A DNA stretch of 64,000 nucleotides, taken from NCBI GenBank assembly GCA_029891385.1, contig CM057235.1, positions 10,349,001 to 10,413,000 on the forward strand, given 5' to 3'. This stretch comes from Erythroxylum novogranatense. Its lineage: Eukaryota; Streptophyta; Magnoliopsida; Malpighiales; Erythroxylaceae. The translations under genes and the position numbers were made by a program. The notes beneath the pieces were generated by a model. It ran no database searches. It was not told the DNA's origin and worked only from the letters and a program-made list of their open reading frames with translations. This document shows, piece after piece, positions 34,501-49,125 of this stretch. Positions within the stretch are counted from its first letter, which is position 1. Every line of letters begins with the position of its first letter.

Positions 34501-37500
34501 TTAGCTTCAAGTGAAAATGAACTCCCTCTTCTCTTTTATTTTTCATTATAGCTTTACATTTTTAGTTTCATAATTATGGACTATTAGCTAGCATATATAA
34601 TGGTCTATATAAATAATACCTTTTGAATTTGTTTAACCATTTCATTTCTAAAAAGTAAAAAATGAAGCAAAGAGTGACATAGATGTAAAATTGAAGTCAC
34701 TGACCATATGTGATAATAGCTTATATATACCATCTTCCAATTTTTGACAAATAATTGAATGTAAACAAGTTTTGAAATGGATCTATGGATATGCATATTA
34801 TCTATCTAAGCATGAGCATCCTAGGAGACAATTCTTTGAGTAAGTATAAGGCATATGATCTTTACGATTTTATGCAATTTTCTTTCAGAATATTTGACCT
34901 TGCTCATGTCTATCTGTATTCTCGGTTCAGTAATGTTTACATCCAAGGTTGATTCAAGTCATTATCGAACATTTGTATCATCAATTGCGTCTAAGTTCGG
35001 GTCTTTAGATCAGTAGATGGCTCTTTCTCTTTCTCTTTCTCTTTACTTCTTTAGTTGAATCAAAGCTGAGCATATACATTCTCTTACTTTGCATTGTTGG
35101 AATTTCTCCCTACAATTAATTTGAGTCTGTTTTTATAGGTTTGTGCTCATTTCTTTTCCCTTTTCCATAATAATTCCTACTGTGAATATTCATTAGCGTT
35201 TATGCTAAAGATGATGTATAGACCACTTGGTGTCTACATGGATCTTGAGACTAGGTAGCAGATTTAGTTGAAAGAAACATGAAGCCTACATGAGATGATA
35301 TTGCTGTTGATGATGCATTATATGGAATACTAGATAGGGAGGTACGAGATTGGGATGTGGAAAACATATATACAAGTCATCAAAGTGTGGAGAAACATTG
35401 TATACAAAAAACTAAAAATGTGTGGAATGGTGTAGCCGTGGTTTTTTGGTGACATCATTTTTTTCAGCAAAACTTTCAGATTGTTAGGTAGTTTGAAGCT
35501 TTATGCTATAGATGGTTGTGAAATTTTCACATTTGCTTAATGAAAATCTACTCTCATTATTGTGTGGAGATGGTTTTTTTTTTTCTCTTATGATACATGG
35601 ATTGTTTCATTATCTCTTAAGTAAGGTTGGAAATTTATAGGAAAAAATGTTAATTTTGTATGCAAACAGCTTTTATTGATTTTCAAACTAATCTTATCAT
35701 CTTTTTCGATTTTCTATATAGTTTTACGAATGATAAATTTAAGGAACTTCAGTATCTTTTGCCTACATTTGTAAAGTACTTTAAAACTATAATTGTTTGT
35801 AAATTCTTTTGAGATTTGGGATTATATAAAATGAGATAAGAAAAGCAAACACAAAATTCCTTCATAACTATTTTTACACTTAACTTTCCCTTCATAACTT
35901 TCCTTAATAACATGAAAATCTTACAATTGAATATTAAAGTGGCAGGGACCGAATAAAAGACAAAAGAGTCCTAATAAATATAATAGTTACATTTGCTCTT
36001 CTAACGATTACAATGTCCTCAATTTTTTTTGTACTTATATCTGACAACCAAGCTATGAAATCGCATGGGACCTACAAAATAAAAATATAAACCCACATAT
36101 TAGGACTTATGACAAATTTGCATTATGCACATATATTTTTACATATACTTACTTCTTGCAAACAACAATACATCTTCCGAACAAGACTCTTACCCTAACA
36201 TATAGAACTTGTTTGACATATTTTCAGACAAAAACAAATTTCATGTCTTTCACAAATACTAAGTACCTATAAGAGGCCTTCAATTTTAATATTAAAGAAT
36301 GTTAATTTATTAGATTGGCATTACTACAGACAATGATTGAAATACTTACTTTTGTATTAATATATTCATAAAAATATTGACCAATGTTAGGCTTAGAATT
36401 TGAAATTCATATTTTAAGGTTTTAATGAACTTTTCAGAAAGTGTTTAGGATTTGTAATTTCAATGCCAAAAATTAAATAGCAATAACAATCAAATTGTGG
36501 CAGCATTTGATCCCACGTGCAACAAAATAATTATGAAACTTTTATCATATTTGATTTTTTGAAAGCCAAGTTCATTTAAAATTTTATAAAATTATTAACA
36601 CATAAATCATAATAATGTATGAATCATAATTTCTACCTTATTTTGAAGCCTAATCATTTTCTTATTATATTCCTCGAACCATTTTTGCAATCGATTCATT
36701 TTCATCACTGTAGTAGCATAAGTGGCTAGCTTCTAATGATATCGACAAAACATATTAAGAGAACTCTATAACTGTTATAGAGAGGGTTAGGCAACAAATG
36801 CTAGCTCTCGTAGGGCTTAAGCCTGTTTATAATAAAATTTGGGCATTTTTGTAGTTTAATTGAAATTAAATTCTAATTTCAATAAAACTTTAACTAGAAT
36901 TACTATAATTCTAATTAAATACTAATTATGCTCAAATAAAATTCAATATCTCATATTAATCCTTATTTATTAAATATCTCATATTTAACTATAAATTTCT
37001 CAAACTTTATAATCAAGTTCAACTTGATTAAAACACTTTCTCCCTTCAATTTGTTCTTTATGCATTACTTATTAGGTTTTCAAATATGTTGGCAATGGAT
37101 ATAAATTATAACCCTAAATCATATTAAGGATTAAATAAATTAATCTCCTTTAATTTATTTTAATTCTCTAATTGAACAACATATATTCACATATCAAGAT
37201 TGATGTCTAGTAATACATCATAACTACTCAAAATTTTAAAATGTCAAAATAATTTTGATTAACCTTTACACGCATAATTTTCATATAATTCAGTCCTTTC
37301 ATCATATAATGTTTCAATTAGATATAGAGTATGAAATTAATATCTACTCTATTTGAGTCCAATCATGTTAGCTCTCCACTATTAGTAATTCATTTAATTA
37401 ATAACATTTGTAAACTATTTTACAAAGTGTTATTTCATCATGGCTAAAGATTTCCTAAATCAATATTAATCAAGAACAATAACAACATTGTCGTTAATTA

Positions 37501-37617
37501 CTTTAGGTAATAAATCCTATACTAATCACTCAACTACCGCCATATAGTTCAAGTTATATTTAATAACTACCAACTAAGTTATCCTTAATTATTATAAGTC
37601 ATAAGTAGTGTCAAAAC
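34501..37617. other. AT-rich stretch, mostly unreadable
   Basis: No complete gene, LTR pair or RNA gene was recognised. It contains a (TTTCTC)n run near 35018-35043 and a short coding-like fragment at 35290-35453, listed separately. The rest is AT-rich and low in information. Confidence 0.5.
35290..35453 (+). pseudogene. Unrecognised coding-like fragment
   Basis: One frame stays open for about 50 codons and reads like protein (DDIAVDDALYGILDREVRDW and then KHCIQKTKNVWNGVAVVFW), ending at a TGA. Just upstream, two further pieces in other frames look related but hold stops. I do not recognise the family. It could be an exon remnant of a host gene, perhaps carried by the neighbouring Mutator-like element. 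Confidence 0.25.
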
Positions 37618-40600
37618 ATATCTATTAGCCCCAAAAAAATTTATTTATTTAATTTTATTTATTTATTTGTTTATTTAATTAAGCATAATTAGACTAATTA
37701 AGAAATTGAGTTAGCATGAATTTAATATGATAGCATTAAATAGCATATGGAATTAATTAGCGTGTAATAACATAAATGAGTTAGGTAATAAGTAAATGTG
37801 CTTAAATGAGTTAGATAGCATGTATTAAATGTGTTAGTTGGACTTGAATGAAGTAGGAAAGAAAAGAGGAATAAGTTGGGCTTTAAAAGAACAAATGGGC
37901 TTGAGTAAGTTAAAGAGGAAATGATGTAGGAAGAAAGGGATTTAGAAGAAGTGAACTTGGGCTTGGGCTTAAGTTAAATGAAAGTAGTATAAGGAAATAA
38001 GAAAGGAAAGGAAGATGAAGGAGGAGTAAATGGGCTTAGGCCTTATGGGCTTAAGTTAAATGGAAGAGAAGTATAAAAGAAGAGAAGAAATAAGTGAGTA
38101 GTAGAGAAAGAAGGAGAGTTACGAAAATTAGAGAAAGGAAGAGAGGAGGTTACGGTGAAGAGAAAAGAAGAAGAAGAGAAGAAGAAAAGTTTGAGATTCC
38201 AAGAGTTTGGGTAAGATTTTGAAGAAAGTTCAAGAGTTAAAAGTGTGGAGGAAGGCTAGATCTTCCTTTTGAACCAAGAAATCACTTGGTTAGCTAAAGA
38301 TTCAAGGTAAGCTTCTTGGTTAAGGTTAAGCTTTTGCTTGAGTTATGGATTAGAAAGACTAAGAATGGAATGGGTATAGTGATTATCAAGCTAATTTCAT
38401 GAAAGAGGTTTTATGGAATTTCTTTAGAAATTGTGATTGATTATGGGTTTTTCGGTTTTAATGAAGAAGGACAAGAAAGAAGAGGAGAACAAGAAGAGGA
38501 GCTTCCTTAGGCAAGCTTAAGCAAGGATATAAGGTGGGTTTCATTTTTATCTTTATGCTAGTAAGTGATAAATACTACTTTAATTAAAGAAATTATGTTC
38601 TTTCAAATTATTGGGAGATGAATTGATTGAGTATAATAGATGTATGAATGCCATTATATGAGAACTTGATAGTATATGACATTGCTTGACATTGCTTGAT
38701 AAAGTCATGAATTGAATGAGAATGAATATTAATGAGATTATGACATTTGAGCTAAGCATGAAAAGCATTTTTCAGAAAATCAGCTTTATGGATTGCATGT
38801 GTAACATCCCACCCCCTCCTGGAAGGGTAAAATAGTAAACTTGGCATAGGATGGGACTAATAGGGAATATTTAGAACTGTTAATGCATAATAGGATTGAT
38901 ACACAGTATCAATTGTGTATATGAAATTACGGTAAATGCATTCATGACATTCCCGGTAATTGGGCCTAAAGCAATTTTATTGGAATTAATGGGATAATTG
39001 AGTTTGGAAAATTGATTGGACTGCACCATAAATGGTTTTACATTTTAAGGGATTTTTAGAAATTTTTCTGGAATTTTCCGGAGAAAGTTCCTGACCGCAA
39101 AATCGCGGGTGGTAGCCTAAACTTGTTTTGGAGTAGAAAAGGTGATTTTTGTGATTGAAAATTTATTTGGAGTGCACTGTTACCTGTTTTATAATATTAG
39201 GGAATTTCATTAATTCTCAGAAAAATAATTCGGGAAAATTCTCGGACCGGATAAATCGCCAATTGGCGAACCGGTCGATTCTTGGGAGCAAAAATCGCTA
39301 CCCAATGGTACTATAATATTGAGTATATTATTATGGGACTGAAATTAGGGTCATAGGAATTAAATGGAGTAAAATTTTGGACTGGATTAAAGAAATGATA
39401 TATTGACTTTTCTTTAAATTATGGACCAATCACTTTGTGCCATTGAAAAAGGCATCATTTAATGCCTCTCTTCATGCTTCGGACGTGTATGGTTATTAAA
39501 GAAAGGAAAGATACATTTTGTATCTTTGGTTTTAAACTCATCCGAAACACACTCTTCATTTGCAACCATCGAATTTTTCCCTTTTACTTATCTCTCTTTG
39601 CAACTTTAAGCTACCATCTCTTGATCTCATCAAAGTTAGATGATGAGTTTTGTGTATACTTGAGAAGGGAAGGAGGTTGATCCTTGGTGAAGAAGTTGGA
39701 AAGTGGTTGTTGAGGTTTGAAGGAGGTTTTAAGTTGGTAAGTATTTACTTAAGTTTTGATCTTTAAATGTGTTTTTACATGGAAATAAATGTCATGATAG
39801 TATGGGGGTAGTTAATATAAGGATTTAAAGCATGTATAAGGTTCATGTAGACATTAAAGTGTTGATTATTATGATTTAAGTAATGGGTATAAAGCTAAGT
39901 GATGACTGAATTGAAAGTAATGATATGGTTTGATTTTGAATTGATTATGGATAATTAATTGAGTATCTGAATTGAGGAATTTAATGCTGTAAATTTTTCA
40001 GTATTAACCCTAGTATATGTATGACTGGGGTAATATTTAAATTGTATTTATTTTGATGTCTAGTGATGTGAAAAGACATTGGAAGTGGTTGAACTAAGGT
40101 TAACATTAAATCTGGAAAGTTAGAGTTGAGATTGATGTTACTGTTTTATTCATAACTTATTGTGTAGAAATGTAAATGAGGTAAGGTTAGTGGCCACTGA
40201 AACTTTGGGATGTTGGCTTCAATTTAGTGTGAAATAGGTGTTGTTTAATTTCAATGATAGAAGGGTGAATTTTGAATGGGAAAGTTCCTGTTCCATTGCC
40301 TATGAACAGTAACCGCAACCATAACATCTGAGTTTTGTTGATTTTCATGAATTAATTGAAATGGAATTAGGAGAATGGTCTTCATGGAAGTTGTAGAATA
40401 TTTGATTATCTTTCCATTGCTACTGATCTTGCTATTTTGGAATTATATATTGGGAGATATGAATTGATTACTAATGACTGGTTTTGAGCATTTTGGATGA
40501 AACCTAGTTTAAGTGTGATTTTGTGAGTTTACTGATTTGAGGCAATTTTAACATTTGATGTGGACTGAATTGGTGTGAGTGAGCTTCTGAAAAGTTGTAG

Positions 40601-41274
40601 AGGAAGAGATTATCTTGAAATTGATATTTGGTATGTAATTTTAGAAGTCAGAATTGGGAGATATGATTTTCAAAACTGATCCTACATTAGGTTATGAATG
40701 GCTGATGATAACAGAAACTTCCATAACAGTTTTGAAATTGTTAGAGATCGAATTGGGTGTTGAGTGCTTCATGAAAATGAAGTTTATGATGTTATCTTTA
40801 CAAGGATATAAAGTTCTGATTTTATTGACTTATATACTGGAAGTTATGCTTCTTGTAAGATTACTGCCCAAAGTGAAGGATTTCAGGGACAGTAACATTA
40901 GATGAATTAATTGACTTGGTTTGCAATAGAATTTGATTTTGGGTTGTTCATGAAAGTTGTAGAGGACATTGTGAACTTATTGACCATATTTTGTGGTAAT
41001 TTATTACTGAAGAATCAGTGAGTTATGAAATTGTCAATGTACTGCCCTGTGTTGAGGGAAATTGTGAAGGCAGAAGGTTTGATGGCTTATTTGATACCCT
41101 TAGGGTTGGAATTGATTTTATGGTCTTCTTGAGAGTTGTAGAGCTTTTCATAAGCTTTCCAATGAGGTATAGTGGGCATTTTTCTGATTTATGTGCTAAA
41201 AGTTAGAGTAGTTGGAAATTAGGAATTGAAATCTGGAAAAAAGAAAGGGGCAAGATAGTAGGAAGGAATTGCAT

Positions 41275-41442
41275 GGCTCATGAGGCGACGTCCGCCTCAT
41301 GGGCGAGACAGCTAGCCGTCTCGCGAGGGCGACGCTCACTCGAGCGCTAAATCAGACGGACTGGTCGCGAGCGACGCCTCGCCTCGCGACAAAATGAGGC
41401 GATCCGCCTCGCGGGGCGCCGCCCATGCAAGGCGCACGCAAC
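41275..41442. repeat. CpG-rich palindrome cluster, LARD 5' LTR
   Basis: Built from CTCATGAG, CTCGCGAG, GCGGGGCGCC and their fragments over about 165 bp. Confidence 0.85.
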
Positions 41443-41896
41443 GGAAATTTTTATTTTAAATTTTATTTGGTATTAAATTGATCCGATTGTTCTGTTGTCA
41501 ATTTCTTTCCGTCCGACGTCCGATTGACCTGATTCCAGAGGCATCGGATTCGTTGAACATTTAATTTCATATTATGAGAAAACGGGAATTTTTAGACGGG
41601 AATTTGACGTAGCCCCTATTGACGGAACATGTAAACACTGTTTTATTTAATTGAGGACCTATAGAGGTCCGAATTGCGCACCGTCAGCGCCTATGGATTT
41701 CTAATTTTTCATAGAATTTTATTATGGGAAAATATTAAGTTAGGACCGGGAATTCATGAACATGCATATCTCATCAACATGAGCACAAATTTCATATTTA
41801 GTGACTCGTACTTTTTCTGATTCATATAGAGGTCCAATTGGAGCGTCGATTGACCGACGTCACAGGAGGTTTTCCGGCATTAGCTCGAAGTAATAG

Positions 41897-42593
41897 GTGA
41901 GTAACCTAGTTGGTTTCTCAAATTTCTGGTTGTTTACATGCTCAACGTGAATTACGTGCAAAAGTGAATTGAATGATCACTGTATGAATACTGGCATGTA
42001 ATGTATGGGATTGTATTATATGATTTTACTGTACTGAATGATACTGATATTGATAGACTGGGCTTTATAGCCACCGTACTGAACACTGCTATACTGGGCT
42101 TTATAGCCATATCATTGATTCACTGATACACTGGGCTTTATAGCCAAACACTGTACATTTACTGCATACTGTACTGCATGCATAATTGCATGATCAGATA
42201 ATGGACGTGCCCCAAGTTGCTATTTTTACTGATAAGAGCTTCGAGCTCTCATACTGTACTGACCGGGCCACGAGCCCGAGGGGAGAAATCCCTGACGCGT
42301 CCCCACTGAACACTGACTGAGCACTTGGGCACAATACTGAATAACTGGAAAGAGTCACATATGCATTGCATTTGCACAAATGACTGTTCTGTGACATATA
42401 CTGCTTTCATAATGGTATGAATTACTGTGAATGGTTTCATATTACTGTAAATTGTTACCGATCGCCATCGGTAATTGATTATTATCGTATTATCTCAGAC
42501 GCCATGCGCGTAATGCATGATTTGAGTGAACCATCGATGATGGTTTCTTCTTTGAGTTCGCAAAACTCACCCAAAATTTGCATTTATTTTCAG
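41897..42593 (+). other. Intron-like segment, LARD 5' LTR
   Basis: Donor-like AATAG|GTGAGTAA at 41897; acceptor-like CTCACCC, T-rich tract and TTTTCAG ending at 42593 (697 bp). Confidence 0.4.
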
Positions 42594-42995
42594 TCTCAAG
42601 AATACCCGGTTGACACGGGAGTATATCTACTGTAGACGAGTAAAGGTTAGAGGTCGGGATCAGTTCGTGTCTGCATTAGTGTTTTAGTAAATTGTATTCC
42701 GCAATCACTGTATAACAAGGCATTGTATTTTTATTGAGCCATTGTGGTAGTAATATTTTACTGCATTGACTGATTGTAATTAATACTGAATGACTGTAAT
42801 AACTGAAACTGGTTTATATTGAACACGGATTTTATTTACTTACTGTGTTTGCCGTGTGAACGTGGAGTTAATGGCTACAAAAGAAAAAAAAAAGTATATC
42901 AATTTTAAATCGACCGATGTAAGACGTCACTCGTGGGGCGCGGACTCGGATATCACCAACGATATCGGGTTCGGGTCTTCGGTGTGGGTGTTACA

Positions 42996-45900
42996 TTTAG
43001 GTGGTATCGAGCCCGATGAATACGTAATGTATCTGAAACGCTTTGGAACATAGGTTTCATGCATTTGAGTCGCGTCGTTGCGGGCCGTGGTAATCGATCC
43101 CTAGTCGAGTCGCACGAGGATAAAGCCTAAGGGTGCATAAGTGTCAAGTGATTAAGTGAGAGAAGAGTGAGATCGATTAGAGTGAAAATCCTAAAAGGGA
43201 TAATCAATTAGGAAAGGATAAAGGAAAATGGATAAGAAGGTTGATGTTGTCTTGGGTTAGAAACCCTCATATGTGATAGTAGAATGACCGTGTTGGCCTA
43301 GATCGATTAAGAATTTCCAATTAAATTGACAATATTATGGTGATGAGAAAATGCAAATGTTGAGAACTTGAGAGGTCCATTAGAGATATGGGAAGCTTAT
43401 TGGTTATAGTAGATCTAAGTGAGATTAAATGCCCGGATGGTTAGGAAATTACGCTTCATCAGATATGTCATGAATGGGGAAATATTGGAATTGAGTAAAA
43501 TGTAGATGATCCAATCGGGCATATTTTGATTCATCGTATTCAAGTTAGAGATTAGTAGATTTTATAGGCGATGATAATAGCGAAATGGAAAGAAGCTCAA
43601 TAGAAATCAGAACGGTTTATTGAGAATTGAAAGAATGTAAAAGTGTATGATAGATGAAATGAATTGGGAAATGGTTATGAACTAGACCGCATAAGTTTGA
43701 GACTGAAATTGTTAGGTGATTATGGTGCTTGAGGTTGGAAATTGTATGATAAAATCATAAAGGAAAAGATGACAGATGATTCTACCGATGGAGTATCGAG
43801 AAATCTTGAATTAGGTGTACATGGACACAAAATGGTAAATGGATAGGTATATAGATAGAGATAAAATGGAGTGGTATCAACGATTTTGTCGGTATTGGGG
43901 ACCGTGAACACCCGATCATAGACCTGCTTGAGGAAAATAGAAGATAAGTAGCGAAAACGGAATGAAAAATAGGAATAATGATCATAAGTCGATAAGCTAA
44001 ATTGATATGACCTTATAAGGTCAAGTTGCACGAATGGATAGGGAATGAGACATACAGTTTAATGATATGGTGAGAATGAAATAAAGATCTTGAAATGAAT
44101 GAAACCACAATAGTGGTGTATGAAAAGAGTTAATGTCTTTAAGTCAATTTCTTGTTAGGGATATCTATTGACGGTAATGTTGATTGTGACTAATGAAATG
44201 TATGTGATGATATATGGAAATCATAGAGGAAACGAGGCGGTAAATGTTTAGAGTGATTATAAGTGTGAAGTTCTTAAGAGGTTAAAGTAAGACAAAGGTG
44301 GAATGAGTGTACACATGAGAGGAACCGAAAAGTGATTACGTATAGATTACATAATAAGTGTGAAAAAAAGTATTTAAGTGATCGCACAAGGAACCTTCAA
44401 AAAGGAATGTTCGATCGTTAAATGATGACATAAGAGTGTCTTGATTGAGATTATGCATTATAGTGAAGAAGGATTGAAACACAATTAGGAATAATCATTG
44501 GTTGATGAGACTTTGTGGACAAAATTAAAAGTGAAATTGGGTCCTAGCTCATACTACTGAGATTATCTGCATTGTATGTACAGAAATGTAAAGAATTCCA
44601 TATGAGTGAGATTTTAATTTGAGGTGATTCTATTGCAATGTGAAGTGAATCGATCTCCGGTTATGATGTAAAGCTGTTGAGGAATCTAGATTTGAAACGA
44701 AAATGAAAGAGTCCCGAATCGAGAAGAGATACTAAAATAAAATGGAAAATTTTGGAGGTTTAAATATAGATGACAAGGTATTAACATATGTTGATAGGAA
44801 TGATATGAAAACAAATGAGAAGAGAAATGAAAAAGAATCGAATGGAGACAAGAGGGTCAAAAAGGGAAACTGACAATGAGGTGATGTAGTGACAACTTCA
44901 TAAAGAAATTGTAGATACACTCATTGTAGACTTAATGAAAAGGGTAAAAGATGTACGGTAAAGTCAATAAGACCCTAATAGGGAAGTATGCGAGGTAAGC
45001 AAATGGTAGTAACTGTGATTAGAGACAGAATGTGTTTGGAAGTGTTGAGCGAAGGAAAAGTAAAAAGAACGATAGGATGAATTGAGGAATCTGATACTGA
45101 TGATAAACATACACTGGAAAAGTGGGCAGTGAGTATTGAACTGCGACAATATGTTGAACGAGTATGAAATAAATTGAACTGACTGTGATAAATGGTACTG
45201 GTGTCATGCTCGCGATTGAAAGCCTTGGAGACTGTAGATTCCTATAAGGATACATTTGGGTTAATTTGAGGAAAGATCGACAATGCTAGAATGAACAAAC
45301 AATTACGCCTACTACCCTTAACTAGTGAGCAGATAATGCTTTAATGAATGTATCCATTACGATATTAGGGTTTTCAATTAATGTCAAGCATATCGGGGGT
45401 AATTGTGAAGTGTTCGGAAAATGAAGTTATAAAAATCGTGATAAGAAAGGTTAAGAGTGCGAGAAAGTAAAGAGGAAGTTTTATGATGAGTTTGAATATA
45501 CAAATGGAATTGGAAAACTATAGTGAACAAAAGTCGAAGGAGAAATAAGTGTACCGATAAAAGGTATTAGAACAAGAAAGTGAACAACAAAGTTAGACAT
45601 TCTAGTCAAGATATTTGAAAAGTGAAATTGAGTAATTGTAGGTATAGAATGAAGTGATTCTTGGCTCAAGAGTTTATAGATTGAATGTCCAATAGGAAAA
45701 AGGTTTGATTATGGTCGTGTTATAGAGCTTTGATTCATCGAAAAATATATATCTTTATTACATCTTGCATTGCCTCTTGGGAGTTAAAGACCGTAATGGG
45801 TTTGAGACTAAAATGTGTGAGAAAAAGGAAAGTGACTTAGGAAGACTGCATGGTTAGCTAAAGTGGAATTGGATCGGACAAATGAGACAGAGTAAACTGT

Positions 45901-46499
45901 ATATCCGGATAAAGTGTGTGAACATTATAGAATAGTGAATTGTCTTACGAGAATCGAATTTGAATATAAAGTGAATGACATATGATAAATGACTGCATTA
46001 GGTACATTGTTACTGATTATAGTGAAGTGGAGTTAAGTGTCACTGTATTGGTACCAAAGGAATGTAAATCGTCCCTGACGTGATTAAGGGAGGTACCAAA
46101 GATATGGAGATGTCCTCAATGGAATACGAATTGGACTATATGGCACTATGGGAAAAAGGTATTAGAAGAATAAAATGTAATAAGTGAATAGATTCGAAAA
46201 TACCGAACTGAGTTATATATCGGAACCAAAGATAGTGACAATTCTAGAAATGATAAGTGAGATAGCTAAGAAAATGAGATCGCCAACTGATAGTTTTGTC
46301 AAATCCGTTTACTGTACTAAGTGATAATGAGTTAGCCATAGTAACTGAACCACGGACTGAGAGTGGTTACTGTGATCACTCCAAAAGTGAATCATTAAGT
46401 GGAAAAGTGTATAGGATATATAGACTCATATGATTATTGTCATAGTGAATCAGTTGATCGAGAATTTCGAGGACGAAATTCTTATAAGGAGGGGAGAAT
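42996..46499 (+). mobile_element. Noncoding internal region of the LARD
   Basis: The primer site is a modified initiator-Met type, TGGTATCGAGCCCGATG from 43002, with one base missing relative to TGGTATCAGAGCC. The region is purine-rich and has no open frame with a known domain on either strand; short frames on the minus strand (43720-45669) are low-complexity shadows. At the 3' end 46461-46499 holds TTTCGAGGACGAAATTC and AAGGAGGGGAGAATT, a pol-end-like and polypurine segment almost identical to that at 21941-21983. Confidence 0.85.
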
Positions 46500-48947
46500 T
46501 GTAACATCCCACCCCCTCCTGGAAGGGTAAAATAGTAAACTTGGCATAGGATGGGACTAATAGGGAATATTTAGAACTGTTCATGCATAATAGGATTGAT
46601 ACACAGTATCAATTGTGTATATGAAATTACGGTAAATGCATTCATGACATTTAGAATTGGGCCTAAAGCAATTTTATTGGAATTAATGGGATAATTGAGT
46701 TTGGAAAATTGATTGGACTGCACCATAAATGGTTTTACATTTTAAGGGATTTTTCTGGAATTTTCGGAGAAAGTTCGGACCGCAAAATCGCCGTGGTAGC
46801 CTAAACTTGTTTTGGAGTAGAAAAGGTGATTTTGTGATTGAAAATTTATTTGGAGTGCATCGTTACTGCTTTTTATAATATTAGGGAATTTCATTAATTC
46901 TCGAGAAAATAATTGGAAAATTCTCGGATCGGATAAATCGCCAATTAGCTAACCGGTTCGATTCTTGGGAGCAAAAATCGCTACCCAATGGTACTATAAT
47001 ATTGAGTATATTATTATGGGACTGAAATTAGGGTCATAGGAATTAAATGGAGTAAAATTTTGACCGGATTAAAGAAATGATATATTGACTTTTCTTTAAA
47101 TTATGGACCAATCACTTTGTGCCATTGAAAAGGCATCATTTAATGCCTCTTCATGCTTCGGACGTGTATGGTTATTAAAGAAAGGAAAGATGCATTTTGT
47201 ATCTTTGGTTTTAAACTCATCCAAACACACTCTTCATTTGCAACCATCGAATTTTCCCTTTTACTCATCTCTCTTGCAACTTTAAGCTACCATCTCTTGA
47301 TCTCATCAAAGTTAGATGATGAGTTTTGTGTATACTTGAGAAGGGAAGGAGGTTGATCCTTGGTGAAGAAGTTGGAAAGTGGTTGTTGAGGTTTGAAGGA
47401 GGTTTTAAGTTGGTAAGTATTTACTTAAGTTTTGATCTTTAAATGTGTTTTACATGGAAATAAATGTCATGATAGTATGGGGTAGTTAATATAAGGATTT
47501 AAAGCATGTATAAGGTTCATGTAGACATTAAAGTGTTGATTATTATGATTTAAGTAATGGGTATAAAGCTAAGTGATGACTGAATTGAAAGTAATGATAT
47601 GGTTTGATTTTGAATTGATTATGGATAATTAATTGAGTATCTGAATTGAGGAATTTAATGCTGTAAATTTTCAGTATTAACCCTAGTATATGTATGACTG
47701 GGGTAATATTTAAATTGTATTTATTTTGATGTCTAGTGATGTGAAAAGACATTGGAAGTGGTTGAACTAAGGTTAACATTAAATCTGGAAAGTTAGAGTT
47801 GAGATTGATGTTACTGTTTTATTCATAACTTATTGTGTAGAAATGTAAATGAGGTAAGGTTAGTGGCCACTGAAACTTTGGGATGTTGGCTTCAATTTAG
47901 TGTGAAATAGGTGTTGTTTAATTTCAATGATAGAAGGGTGAATTTTGAATGGGAAAGTTCCTGTTCCATTGCCTATGAACAGTAACCGCAACCATAACAT
48001 CTGAGTTTTGTTGATTTTCATGAATTAATTGAAATGGAATTAGGAGAATGGTCTTCATGGAAGTTGTAGCATATTTGATTATCTTTCCATTGCTACTGAT
48101 ATTGCTATTTTGGAATTATATATTGGGAGATATGAATTGATTACTAATGACTGGTTTTGAGCATTTTGGATGAAACCTAGTTTAAGTGTGATTTTGTGAG
48201 TTTACTGATTTGAGGCAATTTTAACATTTGATGTGGACTGAATTGGTGTGAGTGAGCTTCTGAAAAGTTGTAGAGGAAGAGATTATCTTGAAATTGATAT
48301 TTGGTATGTAATTTTAGAAGTCAGAATTGGGAGATATGATTTTCAAAACTGATCCTACATTAGGTTATGAATGGCTGATGATAACAGAAACTTCCATAAC
48401 AGTTTTGAAATTGTTAGAGATCGAATTGGGTGTTGAGTGCTTCATGAAAAATGAAGTTTATGATGTTATCTTTACAAGGATATAAAGTTCTGATTTTATT
48501 GACTTATATACTGGAAGTTATGCTTCTTGTAAGATTACTGCCCAAAGTGAAGGATTTCAGGGACAGTAACATTAGATGAATTAATTGACTTGGTTTGCAA
48601 TAGAATTTGATTTTGGGTTGTTCATGAAAGTTGTAGAGGACATTGTGAACTTATTGACCATATTTTTGTGGTAATTTATTACTGAAGAATCAGTGAGTTA
48701 TGAAATTGTCAATGTACTGCCCAGTGTTGAGGGAAATTGTGAAGGCAGAAGGTTTGATGGCTTATTTGATACCCTTAGGGTTGGAATTGATTTTTATGGT
48801 CTTCTTGAGAGTTGTAGAGCTTTTCATAAGCTTTCCAATGAGGTATAGTGGGCATTTTTCTGATTTATGTGCTAAAAGTTAGAGTAGTTGGAAATTAGGA
48901 ATTGAAATCTGGAAAAAGAAAGGGCAAGATAGTAGGAAGGAATTAGC

Positions 48948-49125
48948 GGCTCATGAGGCGACGTCCGCCTCATGGAGGCGAGACAGCTAGCCGTCTCATG
49001 AGGCGACGCTTCGCCTCGCGCGGGCGAAATCAGACGGACTGGTCGCGAGGGCGACGCCTCGCCCTCGCGACAAAATGAGGCGTATCCGCCTCGCGAGGGC
49101 GGCGTCTCGCCCCATGAGGCGCACG
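48948..49125. repeat. CpG-rich palindrome cluster, LARD 3' LTR
   Basis: Same words as 41275-41442 but more complete (CCTCGCGAGG appears whole) and slightly longer. Confidence 0.85.

Larger units (their letters stand above)
38800..42995 (+). mobile_element. 5' LTR of the LARD element
   Basis: Starts TGTAACATCCCACC, ends GTGGGTGTTACA. It contains the palindrome cluster (41275-41442), the intron-like segment (41897-42593) and four GGGCTTTATAGCC-type words near 42060-42150. Short open frames inside, such as 39462-39680 and 40654-40905, are not genes. Confidence 0.93.

Noticed and set aside
40654..40905. 83-codon frame in the LARD 5' LTR
   Set aside because: It lies within LTR sequence and is interrupted in the otherwise near-identical 3' LTR by a single-base difference, so it is not maintained.
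43720..45669. Minus-strand open frames in the LARD core
   Set aside because: They are short, low-complexity and hydrophobic from a purine-rich plus strand, with no known domain and no continuity between frames.
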